NCBI GenBank assembly: GCA_900317105.1
Contig: ONFP01000038.1
Coordinates: 1-43,969 of the forward strand
DNA from: an uncultured Succinatimonas sp.
Lineage (GTDB): Bacteria > Pseudomonadota > Gammaproteobacteria > Enterobacterales > Succinivibrionaceae
Length of the DNA stretch: 43,969 nucleotides
Direction: 5' to 3'
Shown here in pieces: positions 31,765 to 40,771 of this stretch. How positions within the stretch are numbered: position 1 is the first letter of the stretch; each line of letters opens with the position of its first letter. The translations under genes and the position numbers were made by a program. The notes below the pieces were generated by a model. It ran no database searches. It worked only from the letters and a program-made list of their open reading frames with translations, and had not been told where the DNA came from.

Positions 31765-33315
31765 TTATTTTTCCGTCATGCTGTGCGATAGCAAGCAGTT
31801 CTTTAGTCGGTTAATGCTCATCTCCTGAGTCTTTAAAGCCTTTGGCATACTCTGAAAACTCATAGGATCATCATTGGTCTTAAGATTAAATAAGGCAGAG
31901 AGGGAGATAAAAAATAAAACTGAAATAATACTGATACGCAGCTTTGGCTGTCTTATAAAAGTAAGATAGTCTTTAAAAAAGCTTTCAAATGGCAGCTTGG
32001 TTCTTTTTAGACGTTCTAAGAAGAAAGGTTCTACTATGATGACAAAAAGACATGCAAAGGAGATGGTACACATACAGAAGAAAGCCATCTGCGAGACTGC
32101 TTTTACAGGCGAGAGCAGAATAATAAGATAGGCGCACAGATCGGTGATGACTGCAAAGGAGAGTGGCTTTGTAAGTTTTCTTATGGTTTCAGCTGCGCTT
32201 TCAAGAGCTCCGATCCTAAGGGTTGTAAAATAGATGGTGTAATCACAGACAATTCCGATGACACTAAGACACATGCCAATGATAATGAGATTGATTTCAT
32301 CATAGATTAGTGTTGTAAAAAACAGGGCAGAGATAATTCCGCATAAGATAGAGCCTATGGTTAGAAACACTGGAACAAATGATCGGAATACAAAGAAGAT
32401 AAGACAGAAGATGCCAACGGTTGTGACTGAACCCAGAATTGTTATTTCTCTTTGGGAGGTGGAAGCTGCATAGTCTGAATAGAATACAGCTCCTTTTTTG
32501 ATGATGGAAATATCAGGGTATTCATTCTCAATTCTGTCAATTAAATTATCTGTTTGAATGGTGAACTGTGATGCCACCTTAGTGCTTAGCGAATCTGCAT
32601 TCAGAACTGCAAATACCAGTATCCACTCATGTCCCTTATCATCATAGGCAACAAGGTGTCCGTTTTCAATTTTAAGGGAGTTGTCCTTTGAAAAGTCAGC
32701 AGCCAGAGCTCTGCCGACAAGCAGCAGATCGTTTTGGATTTCAGCGGAGGATACTCCGGAAAAGCCTGAGTAGAGCTTTGAGAGAAGCTTTAGAGAGTAG
32801 TTGTCTGCCTCAATCTCTTTTTTGAGGTCCGCAGATAAAAAAGCTGTTTTGTATTTATAGACGAAGGCTGCGCTTTGAAGCTTATCCTCATCGGATATCT
32901 TTGCGGTTATGTTTTTTAGAGAAGGTATCTGATTCAGCTCCTCAATGAAGCGGTCAGCTGCCTCATGGAGTCTGGCATTATCGGGCTGATTTGATTTCTC
33001 TGAATCTATAGGCTGTTTTTTAATAGATGCCTGGTCGGAGGTTTTGTCTGATGCCTTGTAGGATTGTGGGGCTGATGCTGTATCAGCTCCTCCTGCTCCT
33101 TCAACTCCTGCTTCTCCTAGGGCGAAGATTACCTGGGAGTTGAGTCTTTGTATAAACTCAGCTTCAATTTCTCTTTGTTCCTTATTATCCGTGCTCTGAG
33201 GCAGAAGTGAGAGCACTGAAGTCTCAATGGTCATATCCTTAAGCCTGTAAAAACTTATACAGGTGGCTATAACCAGAAAGATGCAGAGTAAAAGGGCAGA
33301 GAATTTTCTACTCAA
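31765..33315 (-). CDS. apeM: ApeM MMPL-family exporter, N-terminal fragment (frameshifted)
   Basis: Inner-membrane exporter of the RND/MMPL superfamily that would move the aryl polyene lipid toward the outer membrane. The fragment has TM1 (about 5-25), a large periplasmic domain with a low-complexity Ser/Lys/Gln/Asp-rich insert (about 75-115), then a block of five to six membrane helices (about 290-445) with a DYTIYF motif typical of MMPL proteins. After SINRL (near 31807) the reading changes to unrelated residues and stops at 31765, while the true continuation lies one frame over. This is either an inactivating 1-base indel or a sequencing error. It overlaps the apeL end by eight bases. Confidence 0.82.
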   Translation of the reverse strand: MSRKFSALLLCIFLVIATCISFYRLKDMTIETSVLSLLPQSTDNKEQREIEAEFIQRLNSQVIFALGEAGVEGAGGADTASAPQSYKASDKTSDQASIKKQPIDSEKSNQPDNARLHEAADRFIEELNQIPSLKNITAKISDEDKLQSAAFVYKYKTAFLSADLKKEIEADNYSLKLLSKLYSGFSGVSSAEIQNDLLLVGRALAADFSKDNSLKIENGHLVAYDDKGHEWILVFAVLNADSLSTKVASQFTIQTDNLIDRIENEYPDISIIKKGAVFYSDYAASTSQREITILGSVTTVGIFCLIFFVFRSFVPVFLTIGSILCGIISALFFTTLIYDEINLIIIGMCLSVIGIVCDYTIYFTTLRIGALESAAETIRKLTKPLSFAVITDLCAYLIILLSPVKAVSQMAFFCMCTISFACLFVIIVEPFFLERLKRTKLPFESFFKDYLTFIRQPKLRISIISVLFFISLSALFNLKTNDDPMSFQSMPKALKTQEMSINRLKNCLLSHSMTEK

Positions 33316-33919
33316 AATACTTTAAATCCTCATTTGTAACAGCCTTTGATGAGAAATCATAGTCTGAAAATTTCATAACGGTGAGATCACCATTCGACCC
33401 CCGGATTTCAAGGGAGTCTATATATTCAGATCCATCAAGGGTAATGGTCTCAAAGAACTTTTTAAGAATCTCATTCTTAGGACTTAGGCTGGCTTTATAG
33501 TGCTCGCTGGTACCGGAAAGATTACAGTCAAAATCGTTAACAAGCGAGTCATCCGGATTCATGAGTTTTAACATTAGATTTAAAAGAGAATGCACGGCAG
33601 GATTATCATCTGCTTTTATGGTATGAACCTCACCTGCACTGTACTCGGTTATGGAATCCTTTTTTATTGCAAGTACCATAGGGTATGGTTCTGCCTGTTT
33701 TATTAGCACGCCCCTGTCCTTAACATTTAAAATGGTGCCTGAGGAGAGAAGATTAAGGTTGGCATCCTTAAGATATTTATCCTGAGTAAACACAAGAGAA
33801 TGGGAGCCTTTATCACAGAGACTCCTGCCGATTTCATTCAGTGTTAGGGTCTCTGCACTGGAACTTACAGTAAATGCTGTAAGGAAAAACAGGACGGTTC
33901 TTTTTAATAAGCTAAACAT
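33308..33919 (-). CDS. apeL: ApeL, LolA-like periplasmic carrier
   Basis: A 203-residue secreted protein with a signal peptide ending at about S21/A22 (VSSSA-E). The mature part has the FTQDKYL ... SSGTILNVKDRGVLIKQ pattern of LolA-type half-barrel proteins (COG2834). In APE clusters this gene sits beside the MMPL exporter and is thought to carry the lipid-linked polyene across the periplasm to the outer membrane. It overlaps apeM by eight bases. The inserted AAA/nuclease-fold gene ends 39 bases upstream of it, separating it from apeK. Confidence 0.85.
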   Translation of the reverse strand: MFSLLKRTVLFFLTAFTVSSSAETLTLNEIGRSLCDKGSHSLVFTQDKYLKDANLNLLSSGTILNVKDRGVLIKQAEPYPMVLAIKKDSITEYSAGEVHTIKADDNPAVHSLLNLMLKLMNPDDSLVNDFDCNLSGTSEHYKASLSPKNEILKKFFETITLDGSEYIDSLEIRGSNGDLTVMKFSDYDFSSKAVTNEDLKYFE

Positions 33920-33958
33920 TTTTTGGTTATTTCAACTGCTTAAATTGTTTTACTCTGT

Positions 33959-35623
33959 CTATTTTGCGATTTTCTCAATAATGCACTCATGCTCTTTGTA
34001 GCTGTCATTTTCCGGATCACTGACATAGTTTATACCAACAAGAATAATAGGATTAGGTTTATCCATATACTGCGCAGCATAATTTCTGTCTTTGATCTGT
34101 TCAATTGCCTCGTGAGCATCTCTGCCGTATTTCAGCTCTACAATCAGGATCGGAAGATTTGGTAGATTAGGCTCATAGATAATATCAGCAACGCCTTTAC
34201 CTGCCTGCAGCTGTCGTCTGGCGGTATATCTATCTGCGGTCGAAAGAGAGTAACCACACAAAATACAGTAGGTTAAAGATTCCTCATTGTTATAGGCCAG
34301 TACGGAAATATCTGTTGCATTGTGAATTTCGTTGAAAATAGAGGCTACTCTTTTCTCATCCAAAGCTACCGTAGCCTCATATAAGTTATAGGAACGCTCT
34401 ACAATAGCCATGGATTTGTACCAGCTGTTCTGCATGATATTTCTCTGCATGGAATCGCGAATTTCTTCATTCGGTATATATACAGCTTTCAGTGAGCTGT
34501 TAGGAGTAGAAATACATCCAAAGTAGCCAAGACAGATGAGCAGGCATAAAACATCATTCTTATTTTTTAGACTGGTTAAATCGTTCTGGAATGTTGAGGA
34601 GTCAACACTGATAATGTTTCCTGACAACAATGAAACTATATCATCACGCAAGCCATCAAAATTCATGTTAATTAAAAGCTGCACCTGCTCAAAAGAGGCT
34701 GTATCAGACCAGTAAGACTTACAAGTTCCGTCTCTAAGAGCACTGCATACAGAATTAGGATTAAATATTTCTACAGCATTAAGCTTATATCCGTCATACC
34801 AGCTTCTGAGAGAATCTAAAGAAACAGAGCCTTGTCTTTTGGAAACAAGATCTTTTACATCTTTCAGAGTAAAACCAAAGAAGTTTTCCAAAGGTTCAGG
34901 AGAAAGCATATTATATTCAGCAAAATTATTCAGAGCTGACTGAGAATTGTATTTTTTTATCGGCAGGATACCTGTGAGATAAACAAAGGAAAAGCATTTT
35001 GCTCCCTCTGAGCTTTTAAACAGAGCTCTGAGTAAATCAATAAATTTCTCCTGAAGCGCATGTTCATCCTTATAATCTCTATAGATTAGATCCCATTCAT
35101 CCATGATCAGAACAAAAGAGGTGTCTGTGTTATCATAAATAGAGGTTAAACAGTCAATTAAAGAAAGATTATCCTCAAGAGGATTGATTTCAAAATGCGA
35201 TGCGAATTCGTTGCTTTTTAAGAGTTCCAACACTGTCTGATACTGAAGAAAATCCACCAGATCATCAACATATTCAACGTGCAGTCTTTCATTCTTTGAA
35301 TATGAATCAAACTTTCCCTTAATGGAGTTCATGTCAATATAGAGAACATTGTATTTATTCAGATGTTCTTCAAACTGAGGATGCTTTGATATTTTCAGAT
35401 TAGAAAACCATTCTCTGCTGTCACAGCCTTTTGAATAATAGGCGCTTAGCATTGATGCTGTTACAGACTTTCCAAAGCGGCGAGGTTTGGTAAAGGCCAT
35501 GAATCTTTTTTCTTTATTAAAAAAGTCAAAAGTTTTTTCTATAAAATCAGATTTGTCCACGTAAGAAGAACGATCAAATAGAGCAAGTTTTTTAAATGCG
35601 TCATAGCCTGTATTTAGTATCAT
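33959..35623 (-). CDS. AAA-ATPase-like/PD-(D/E)XK protein inserted in the aryl polyene operon
   Basis: A 554-residue member of the AAA-ATPase_like plus PDDEXK_9 family. Walker A is KPRRFGKS (46-53), Walker B LIMDEWD (172-178), a sensor-like YLTGILP follows near 210, and the C-terminal nuclease-fold signature is D480 (GVADII) and E496-x-K498 (VELKYG). It is related to the protein at 11709-13313 but clearly divergent from it. It has no expected role in pigment synthesis and is not part of the APE gene set I know. It is co-oriented with the operon, so apeL to apeR may depend on read-through. Noticeably AT-rich compared with the flanking ape genes. Confidence 0.88.
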   Translation of the reverse strand: MILNTGYDAFKKLALFDRSSYVDKSDFIEKTFDFFNKEKRFMAFTKPRRFGKSVTASMLSAYYSKGCDSREWFSNLKISKHPQFEEHLNKYNVLYIDMNSIKGKFDSYSKNERLHVEYVDDLVDFLQYQTVLELLKSNEFASHFEINPLEDNLSLIDCLTSIYDNTDTSFVLIMDEWDLIYRDYKDEHALQEKFIDLLRALFKSSEGAKCFSFVYLTGILPIKKYNSQSALNNFAEYNMLSPEPLENFFGFTLKDVKDLVSKRQGSVSLDSLRSWYDGYKLNAVEIFNPNSVCSALRDGTCKSYWSDTASFEQVQLLINMNFDGLRDDIVSLLSGNIISVDSSTFQNDLTSLKNKNDVLCLLICLGYFGCISTPNSSLKAVYIPNEEIRDSMQRNIMQNSWYKSMAIVERSYNLYEATVALDEKRVASIFNEIHNATDISVLAYNNEESLTYCILCGYSLSTADRYTARRQLQAGKGVADIIYEPNLPNLPILIVELKYGRDAHEAIEQIKDRNYAAQYMDKPNPIILVGINYVSDPENDSYKEHECIIEKIAK

Positions 35624-35714
35624 CTGTGGTCACCGCTTTATATTTTGTTTATCTGATTTATTCTTTAATTATTTTATATCCGCGTTGGTGTTGCGGTTAA
35701 AGATATTATTACAT

Positions 35715-36161
35715 TTATTTTTCTTTTGTTACTCTGAAAGCCTCAATGGCATCTAAAAGCGGCTGAGGGGTGATATACAAGAGTTCATTGGTTCTGGCGT
35801 TAATCATGACCTGGGCAGTATGGCCATAGGCACAGAGAATATCTGAGTTTAACGCATAGACCTCATAATGAATCTCTATCTTTCCCTCACACTGGGTCAT
35901 CATGCTGATAACTCTGGCACATTTGTCGGTTACCTTTAGAGGGTTACGGTATTTGCACTCGCACTCAACAATCGGCATGGCGAAAATATGTTTTTTCATC
36001 ATGTCATAACCGAAATCAAATGCATTGAACATATCCTCACGGGCCAGTTCAAAATACTTTATATAGTTGCCATGCCAGACAATTCTCATGGCATCGGTGT
36101 CATGAAAGGAGATTGGTATGAGGCTTTCATGGCTAATGATGAACTCGGGTTTTCTGTACAT
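35715..36161 (-). CDS. apeK: Aryl polyene thioesterase ApeK (hotdog, 4HBT-like)
   Basis: A 148-residue hotdog-fold thioesterase related to 4-hydroxybenzoyl-CoA thioesterase and YbgC. The N-terminal motif FHDTDAMRIVWHGNYIKYFELARE contains the conserved acidic residue (D21/D23) and H30. In APE pathways it is thought to release or edit acyl chains on the ACP. It lies 32 bases after the acyltransferase half of apeJ; the AAA/nuclease-fold insertion follows after 91 bases. Confidence 0.86.
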   Translation of the reverse strand: MYRKPEFIISHESLIPISFHDTDAMRIVWHGNYIKYFELAREDMFNAFDFGYDMMKKHIFAMPIVECECKYRNPLKVTDKCARVISMMTQCEGKIEIHYEVYALNSDILCAYGHTAQVMINARTNELLYITPQPLLDAIEAFRVTKEK

Positions 36162-36193
36162 TTACGCTCTCTATATTTGATTTTATTCTATTT

Positions 36194-37213
36194 TTATTTT
36201 CTGAAGAACTCAAAGAAATTAAACCACTGATAAGGATATCTTAAAGCGAAGTATTCTAAAAGCTCCGCATATTTCTGTACATATTCCTTTAAGGCATCCT
36301 CCTTGTTTTTACGTGGAAGCTTCACCTCTTCGAACAGATCGCGGCAGAAGATTTCAATCTTTCCGGTCTTCTCGTTTTTAAGGGCAAAAAGACACTGCAC
36401 CGGACATTTTAAAAGGGAGGCCAGAATAAAAGCTCCCTGCGGAAGATAAGCTTTTCTGCCTAAAAAATCCACCTCGCAGACTCGCTCCGGCTCTTTAAGT
36501 TTTGCAGAAGCACTTTTTTTCTGCGAATTCTCTTTTACCGGAGTTCTGTCGCCTACAATGGCAATCATGCCTTTATTTTCAATAATCTCGGAAAGTTTTA
36601 AGGCTGTATCAGGTCCAATGGAATCGGTTGCAATTATATTAAGCTGGGCATCATTACTTACTGCCCTGAGGATATTGTTAAAATTCTGAGCGTTTTTAGT
36701 AAAGAATACCGAGTAGACTTCAGGTGCTCTGGTATCTTTCTTTGTGCCTAAAGCTCTTAGAGCATCCACATTGCCTAAATGGGAACACAGAAGAATTTTG
36801 CCTCTGCTCTCTTTTTCATAGGCATAGAAAACCTCTTCAGAGTCCTCCATAAATACCGCTTCACGATAGAGATGAATGTTCCCTCGCCAGGCATTGATTT
36901 TATCGATGAGCATACTGCCAAAGGACATAAAATGGGTAAAGCTTGAGTAATGTACCTGTGGCAGACCTTTCTTTGCTCTTATCCTTTCTACCTGTAAGAG
37001 AAAATCCTTAGAAATATCCCGCTGTTTTTTTGAAAACAGATAATAAAAGAACATCACCGGATACAGGCAGAGTTTAAAGATGGTGCTGCCGCCATAATCA
37101 TAGAAGAACAGCATCAGTCTGATACCGTAATAGCCTCCGATTTTCTCGCGGCCTTCAGACCAGTGCTGATTATTCTCTGAAGTTTTAGAGCTGTTTTGTT
37201 TATCTTCAGTCAT
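36194..37213 (-). CDS. apeJ: ApeJ acyltransferase half (LpxL/HtrB-like)
   Basis: A 339-residue membrane-associated acyltransferase of the lauroyl/myristoyl (LpxL/HtrB) family. It has one hydrophobic N-terminal region (about 35-60), the catalytic H145-x4-D150 motif (SHLGNVD), and a later GDRTPVKENS block. It would transfer the polyene acyl chain to a lipid or sugar acceptor. In the E. coli-type cluster, as I recall, this domain is fused behind a family 2 glycosyltransferase in one ApeJ protein; here it is a separate gene whose ATG overlaps the glycosyltransferase stop by eight bases (ATGACTGA). Confidence 0.85.
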   Translation of the reverse strand: MTEDKQNSSKTSENNQHWSEGREKIGGYYGIRLMLFFYDYGGSTIFKLCLYPVMFFYYLFSKKQRDISKDFLLQVERIRAKKGLPQVHYSSFTHFMSFGSMLIDKINAWRGNIHLYREAVFMEDSEEVFYAYEKESRGKILLCSHLGNVDALRALGTKKDTRAPEVYSVFFTKNAQNFNNILRAVSNDAQLNIIATDSIGPDTALKLSEIIENKGMIAIVGDRTPVKENSQKKSASAKLKEPERVCEVDFLGRKAYLPQGAFILASLLKCPVQCLFALKNEKTGKIEIFCRDLFEEVKLPRKNKEDALKEYVQKYAELLEYFALRYPYQWFNFFEFFRK

Positions 37214-37949
37214 GAGAGGTGAAAAGTTTTTTTACAAGTGTAATCGGAAGTCTTAAGATCATGAGGGTGCAGAGCACAGTATGTATATAGCTGATCTTAA
37301 ACTGATCGGAGAGTCTGAAATTGGAATGTCCGTCTTTGGGATAGGCTACCTTGGTTTCAAAAAACTTAAATGGAGTTCCTGCCCATTTGAGTCTTACCAG
37401 AATCTCAATGTCAAAGGTCATACCGAATTTAAGATTACAGCTTTTTGCGCACAGACAGGTCTTCTCCACCGGATAGGCTCTAAAGCCTATCATGGCATCG
37501 ATAATGTCATTACTTAGAGTTTCAAGCTTTACAAAGAAATTGGTGATTTTTCTGCCGATAACCCTGGATTTTGGAGCGTTCTCATCATAGAGTGGACAGC
37601 CTGAGATAACCGCCTCTGGATCCTCGTTTATAAGCTCTACAATCTTATTGATATCATCAATGTTATGCTGACCGTCGGCATCAATCTGAATGGCGTGGGT
37701 GAAACGGTTTTCCTTTGCAAATAGAAGCCCTGTAAGCACAGAAGCTCCCTTGCCCTTGTTGCGGTCATGATGCAGCAGAAAGACATCCCTGAGGTTTTCG
37801 CAGATTTTATAAAGCTCTAAAGCTTCTTCTTTGCTGTTGCCATCGTCAACAACAATAAGCGGAAAACCAAAAGGCAAAAGTCTACTGATTACCCCTTCAA
37901 TTTTATCGGTGTGTTTATAGCAGGGGATAACAATACAGATCTTCGGCAT
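37206..37949 (-). CDS. apeJ: ApeJ glycosyltransferase half (GT2)
   Basis: A 247-residue family 2 glycosyltransferase of dolichyl-phosphate-mannose-synthase type. It has the nucleotide-sugar binding IVIPCYKH start, VVDDGNS (about 33-39), the metal-binding D90-x-D92 (QIDADGQHN) and an EILVRL motif near 186. It would add a sugar to the lipid anchor of the aryl polyene. Translationally coupled to the downstream acyltransferase by an eight-base overlap, consistent with a split of a usually fused protein. It starts 86 bases after apeI. Confidence 0.88.
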   Translation of the reverse strand: MPKICIVIPCYKHTDKIEGVISRLLPFGFPLIVVDDGNSKEEALELYKICENLRDVFLLHHDRNKGKGASVLTGLLFAKENRFTHAIQIDADGQHNIDDINKIVELINEDPEAVISGCPLYDENAPKSRVIGRKITNFFVKLETLSNDIIDAMIGFRAYPVEKTCLCAKSCNLKFGMTFDIEILVRLKWAGTPFKFFETKVAYPKDGHSNFRLSDQFKISYIHTVLCTLMILRLPITLVKKLFTSHD

Positions 37950-38035
37950 AACTGTTTATGTCTGTGTTTTTATCAGTGGTTTTATCTATTCTGTTAATGT
38001 TTATTATTCAAAAGTTTAATTATTCAGCCGTTTTA

Positions 38036-38383
38036 TCATTCTGTAACCAGCTTACCTGAGGAGGCTTTCTCATTTTCCTTTGAGGTAATGATATATTCAA
38101 AGGCCAGACGCTTTTTCTCCGGCAGATATTCAAGAGTTAGCTTTAATCTGTCATTTGGCAGAATAGGAGAGGTGAATTTTACAGCAGGAGAGCCACCTTC
38201 AAACTTAATCCCGAAGATTTCCTCTGCAAATTCCTGAGCCCAGCCGATCTGAACTACACCAGGCAGTACCTTCTGAGCTTCAAAATGTCCTTCAAAGTAC
38301 TCCAAATCCGGATTTACCACGATGGTAACGATGGCTTTAGTCTCACTAATTCTGCTGGTTGTGTAGAAATTTGGCTTAATCAT
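38036..38383 (-). CDS. apeI: Aryl polyene 3-hydroxyacyl-ACP dehydratase ApeI
   Basis: A 115-residue single-domain hotdog dehydratase of the FabA/FabZ type. The catalytic-loop motif YFEGHFEAQKVLPGVVQI includes H33 and the PGV turn, matching FabZ HFPG...PGVL. It works with ApeP in the dehydration step of each elongation cycle. It overlaps the apeH stop by eight bases. Confidence 0.88.
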   Translation of the reverse strand: MIKPNFYTTSRISETKAIVTIVVNPDLEYFEGHFEAQKVLPGVVQIGWAQEFAEEIFGIKFEGGSPAVKFTSPILPNDRLKLTLEYLPEKKRLAFEYIITSKENEKASSGKLVTE

Positions 38384-39839
38384 TAAAGAGCTCCTCTAAA
38401 AGTGGAGTAATTCTTTTTCCCATATGATTTACGGGAATACGTTTTACAAATCTAAAATAGCGTGGGATTGCCACCGCTGGAAGATAACCTCTAAGATACT
38501 CTCTTAAGATCATCACTACAGCTTTTCTGTCAGCGGTTATATTCTCCACGCTGTTATCTGTGTACTGTGCTGTATCCTTTTTAGCAGTCTGTTCTTTAAG
38601 AATACATACGGCACCGATGCAGGTTCTCTGATTCTTGGTTATCACCAGAGCCACCGCATCCTCGATAATCGGATTCTTTTTCAGAAGATTCTCTATCTGA
38701 GTCAGACTTACACGATTCTCTTCTATTTTTACAATTTTATCCTTGCGGCCGGTAATTCTAAAGTGTGGACCTTCAAATTCGAGATTATCGTCAATTCTGC
38801 TGTAACCATCCGACATCAGAGAATCAAGTTTATATCCGTCTTCAATCTTAACAAACTTAACTGCAGAAAAGGGGATAAACAGAGGTTTATCGCCACGGTT
38901 ATCCCTATGGGCCATACTGTTGCTCTCGGTTGAACCATAGATTTCTGTTACGGCACACTGACACCAGTTATAAAAGGAGAGGGCTGCCTCATCCGGCAGT
39001 GGAGAGCCGGCACTGATACACAGCCTAATATCGGGAGCTTTGATTTTTGTATCCAGTCTTTTGATAAAGGCAGGAGAGGATACTAAAACCAGCGGCATAC
39101 TGTAGTTTGAAAGTTCCTCAGGGTATCTTACCATATAGGTAGTCATGGGCAGATGACGGAGGATCGGCATGAAGATTCTGTAGGTAAGCCCATACATGTG
39201 ATAAGGCGGTACTGTGGATATGAGTCTTAATCCCTCAATACTCTCAAGACTGTCTGAAAGCTCAAAGGAGCAGGCGATATCTATCTGCATGCTTTTAAGA
39301 GATTTGTTTACTCGCTTGCTTTTTCCAGTGGTGCCGGAGGTATAGAAGACAATCGGTGAACTTTCATCAAGTGAGGAAAAATACTGAGAGTTAAAAGCAT
39401 CTCTATCCTTTTGAGCTAAGACGCGGTACTCATTATCTGCTGTTTCTAAAAGCTCAGTGATATTGGCTGATGGAACGGCAGGTTGTACGGCAGTTTCTGT
39501 GAGGTTGAGATCAGAGATGACCATATCCGCCTTAGTCTCAATCTCATCGAAGGTATGAGCGGTAATGTTGCCTAAAAGAACCGGAGTCTTGCCTGCATAC
39601 ATGGCGGCGATAAAGACAATGCTGAAGGTGTAGGCGTTCTCAACGCATACCGCGATGCTTTTTATCTCCTTCTCCTTTAGAAGATAAAGAGCAAGGGCTT
39701 TGATAGAGTCAGTAAAATCCTGATGCGTGTACGCCTGTGTCTTTGAATAGGCGACAATTCTGTCCTTATAGAAACCAAAATCCTCAAATAAAGCCTGATG
39801 CAGGCTTAACTCATTTTTTTTCATGAATACGTCTGACAA
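38376..39839 (-). CDS. apeH: Aryl polyene acyl-ACP ligase ApeH (ANL superfamily)
   Basis: AMP-forming ligase, 487 residues, that activates the aromatic starter acid (4-hydroxybenzoate-type in studied APE systems) and loads it on an ACP. The ANL core motifs are visible: phosphate loop FYTSGTTGKSKR (165-176), the TEIYGSTES motif near 293-301, ITGRKDKIVKIEENR, and a C-terminal GKR with the conserved lysine region. The start at 39839 overlaps apeG by 29 bases; an in-frame ATG at 39824 is equally possible. No ammonia lyase or chorismate lyase gene is in the window, so the starter must come from elsewhere. Confidence 0.9.
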   Translation of the reverse strand: MSDVFMKKNELSLHQALFEDFGFYKDRIVAYSKTQAYTHQDFTDSIKALALYLLKEKEIKSIAVCVENAYTFSIVFIAAMYAGKTPVLLGNITAHTFDEIETKADMVISDLNLTETAVQPAVPSANITELLETADNEYRVLAQKDRDAFNSQYFSSLDESSPIVFYTSGTTGKSKRVNKSLKSMQIDIACSFELSDSLESIEGLRLISTVPPYHMYGLTYRIFMPILRHLPMTTYMVRYPEELSNYSMPLVLVSSPAFIKRLDTKIKAPDIRLCISAGSPLPDEAALSFYNWCQCAVTEIYGSTESNSMAHRDNRGDKPLFIPFSAVKFVKIEDGYKLDSLMSDGYSRIDDNLEFEGPHFRITGRKDKIVKIEENRVSLTQIENLLKKNPIIEDAVALVITKNQRTCIGAVCILKEQTAKKDTAQYTDNSVENITADRKAVVMILREYLRGYLPAVAIPRYFRFVKRIPVNHMGKRITPLLEELFND

Positions 39840-40383
39840 TTATTCTTGCAAGATACTCGCATCCTGCTAGAGTTCCAATTAGTATGTAGGCAATAAGACC
39901 ATTGTATAAAGTCCAGGTCTGAACTGTACAGAACTGGGCGGTGATATAAGCCATACCGCCATTGGCCATAAAGAAGAGCACCCAGACCTTGGTTACGGTT
40001 CTGGTGTACTGTATGGCATAATCCGGGAGATCTTTATCGTACAGCAGCGCAATTCTGGTGATTACAGGTTTGGTGGAGAATAAAGAGCCGCCAAAGATAA
40101 AGAACAGTACCGCATTGACACAGACCGGATAGAACATGGCAATCCTTTGAGAGTCCGCCATAAAGGCCGCAATGCAGATAATCGCCGCACACAGGGTACT
40201 GACTGAGGCTAAAAGGGTATTTATTCCCTGAGTGTTTTTAAGAGAGAACAGCCTCAGTAAAAATATAACTGCCAGGACTGGCAGCAGAAGATTTAAAAGA
40301 TTGAAGCTTACACCCAGATAGATAAAAAAAGGGTAAGCTGCCAATCCGCATATACAGAGAACCGAAAGCAGTCTCTTTGGCAT
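39811..40383 (-). CDS. apeG: ApeG-like integral membrane protein (COG4648)
   Basis: A 190-residue inner-membrane protein with about five hydrophobic helices, including the N-terminal LLSVLCICGLAAYPFFIYLG and LLNLLLPVLAVIFLL stretches. It carries the cytoplasmic LYDKDLPDYAIQYTRTVTK motif shared by COG4648 proteins of aryl polyene clusters. Function unknown; probably part of the membrane-bound assembly or export machinery. Begins four bases after apeF and overlaps apeH. Confidence 0.8.
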   Translation of the reverse strand: MPKRLLSVLCICGLAAYPFFIYLGVSFNLLNLLLPVLAVIFLLRLFSLKNTQGINTLLASVSTLCAAIICIAAFMADSQRIAMFYPVCVNAVLFFIFGGSLFSTKPVITRIALLYDKDLPDYAIQYTRTVTKVWVLFFMANGGMAYITAQFCTVQTWTLYNGLIAYILIGTLAGCEYLARIIVRRIHEKK

Positions 40384-40387
40384 ATCT

Positions 40388-40636
40388 CTAGTTATTGTTT
40401 ACAAGCTTGTAGACTACATCCACAACATCCTGAACGGTGCGAACGTTCTTGAAATCCTCCGGCATGATTTTCTTGCCGATGGTTTTCTGCAGTTTGACTA
40501 CAAGATCAATCGCATCAATACTATCCAGTTCAAGCTCCTCAAAAAGCTTGCTTTCAGGTTTGATTTCCTCTGGCTCAATCTCAAAAAGAGAGGCTAGCAT
40601 CTGCTGAATCTGGGTAAATATTTCCTGTTGTGTCAT
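40388..40636 (-). CDS. apeF: Acyl carrier protein ApeF
   Basis: An 82-residue acyl carrier protein. The phosphopantetheine attachment serine is S39 in LELDSIDAIDL. The protein is acidic and helical as expected. APE systems use two ACPs, one loaded by the aryl ligase for chain building. It lies four bases before apeG and is separated from apeE by 135 bases in which I see no gene. Confidence 0.93.
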   Translation of the reverse strand: MTQQEIFTQIQQMLASLFEIEPEEIKPESKLFEELELDSIDAIDLVVKLQKTIGKKIMPEDFKNVRTVQDVVDVVYKLVNNN

Positions 40637-40771
40637 TTTTCGTTCTCTTTGTTATTTTTCTAGTAATTCTGTAATCTCTGAGAGCTTTTGTCGGTGACCT
40701 TAAGTCATCCATCTCATACCTTTTAAGAGCAAAGCTGAATGTCTCAGACTATCCTGCTCTGTGTGCTCACT

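Noticed and set aside
31765-31815. Programmed ribosomal frameshift in apeM
   Set aside because: No slippery heptamer or downstream structure is evident; an indel is simpler.
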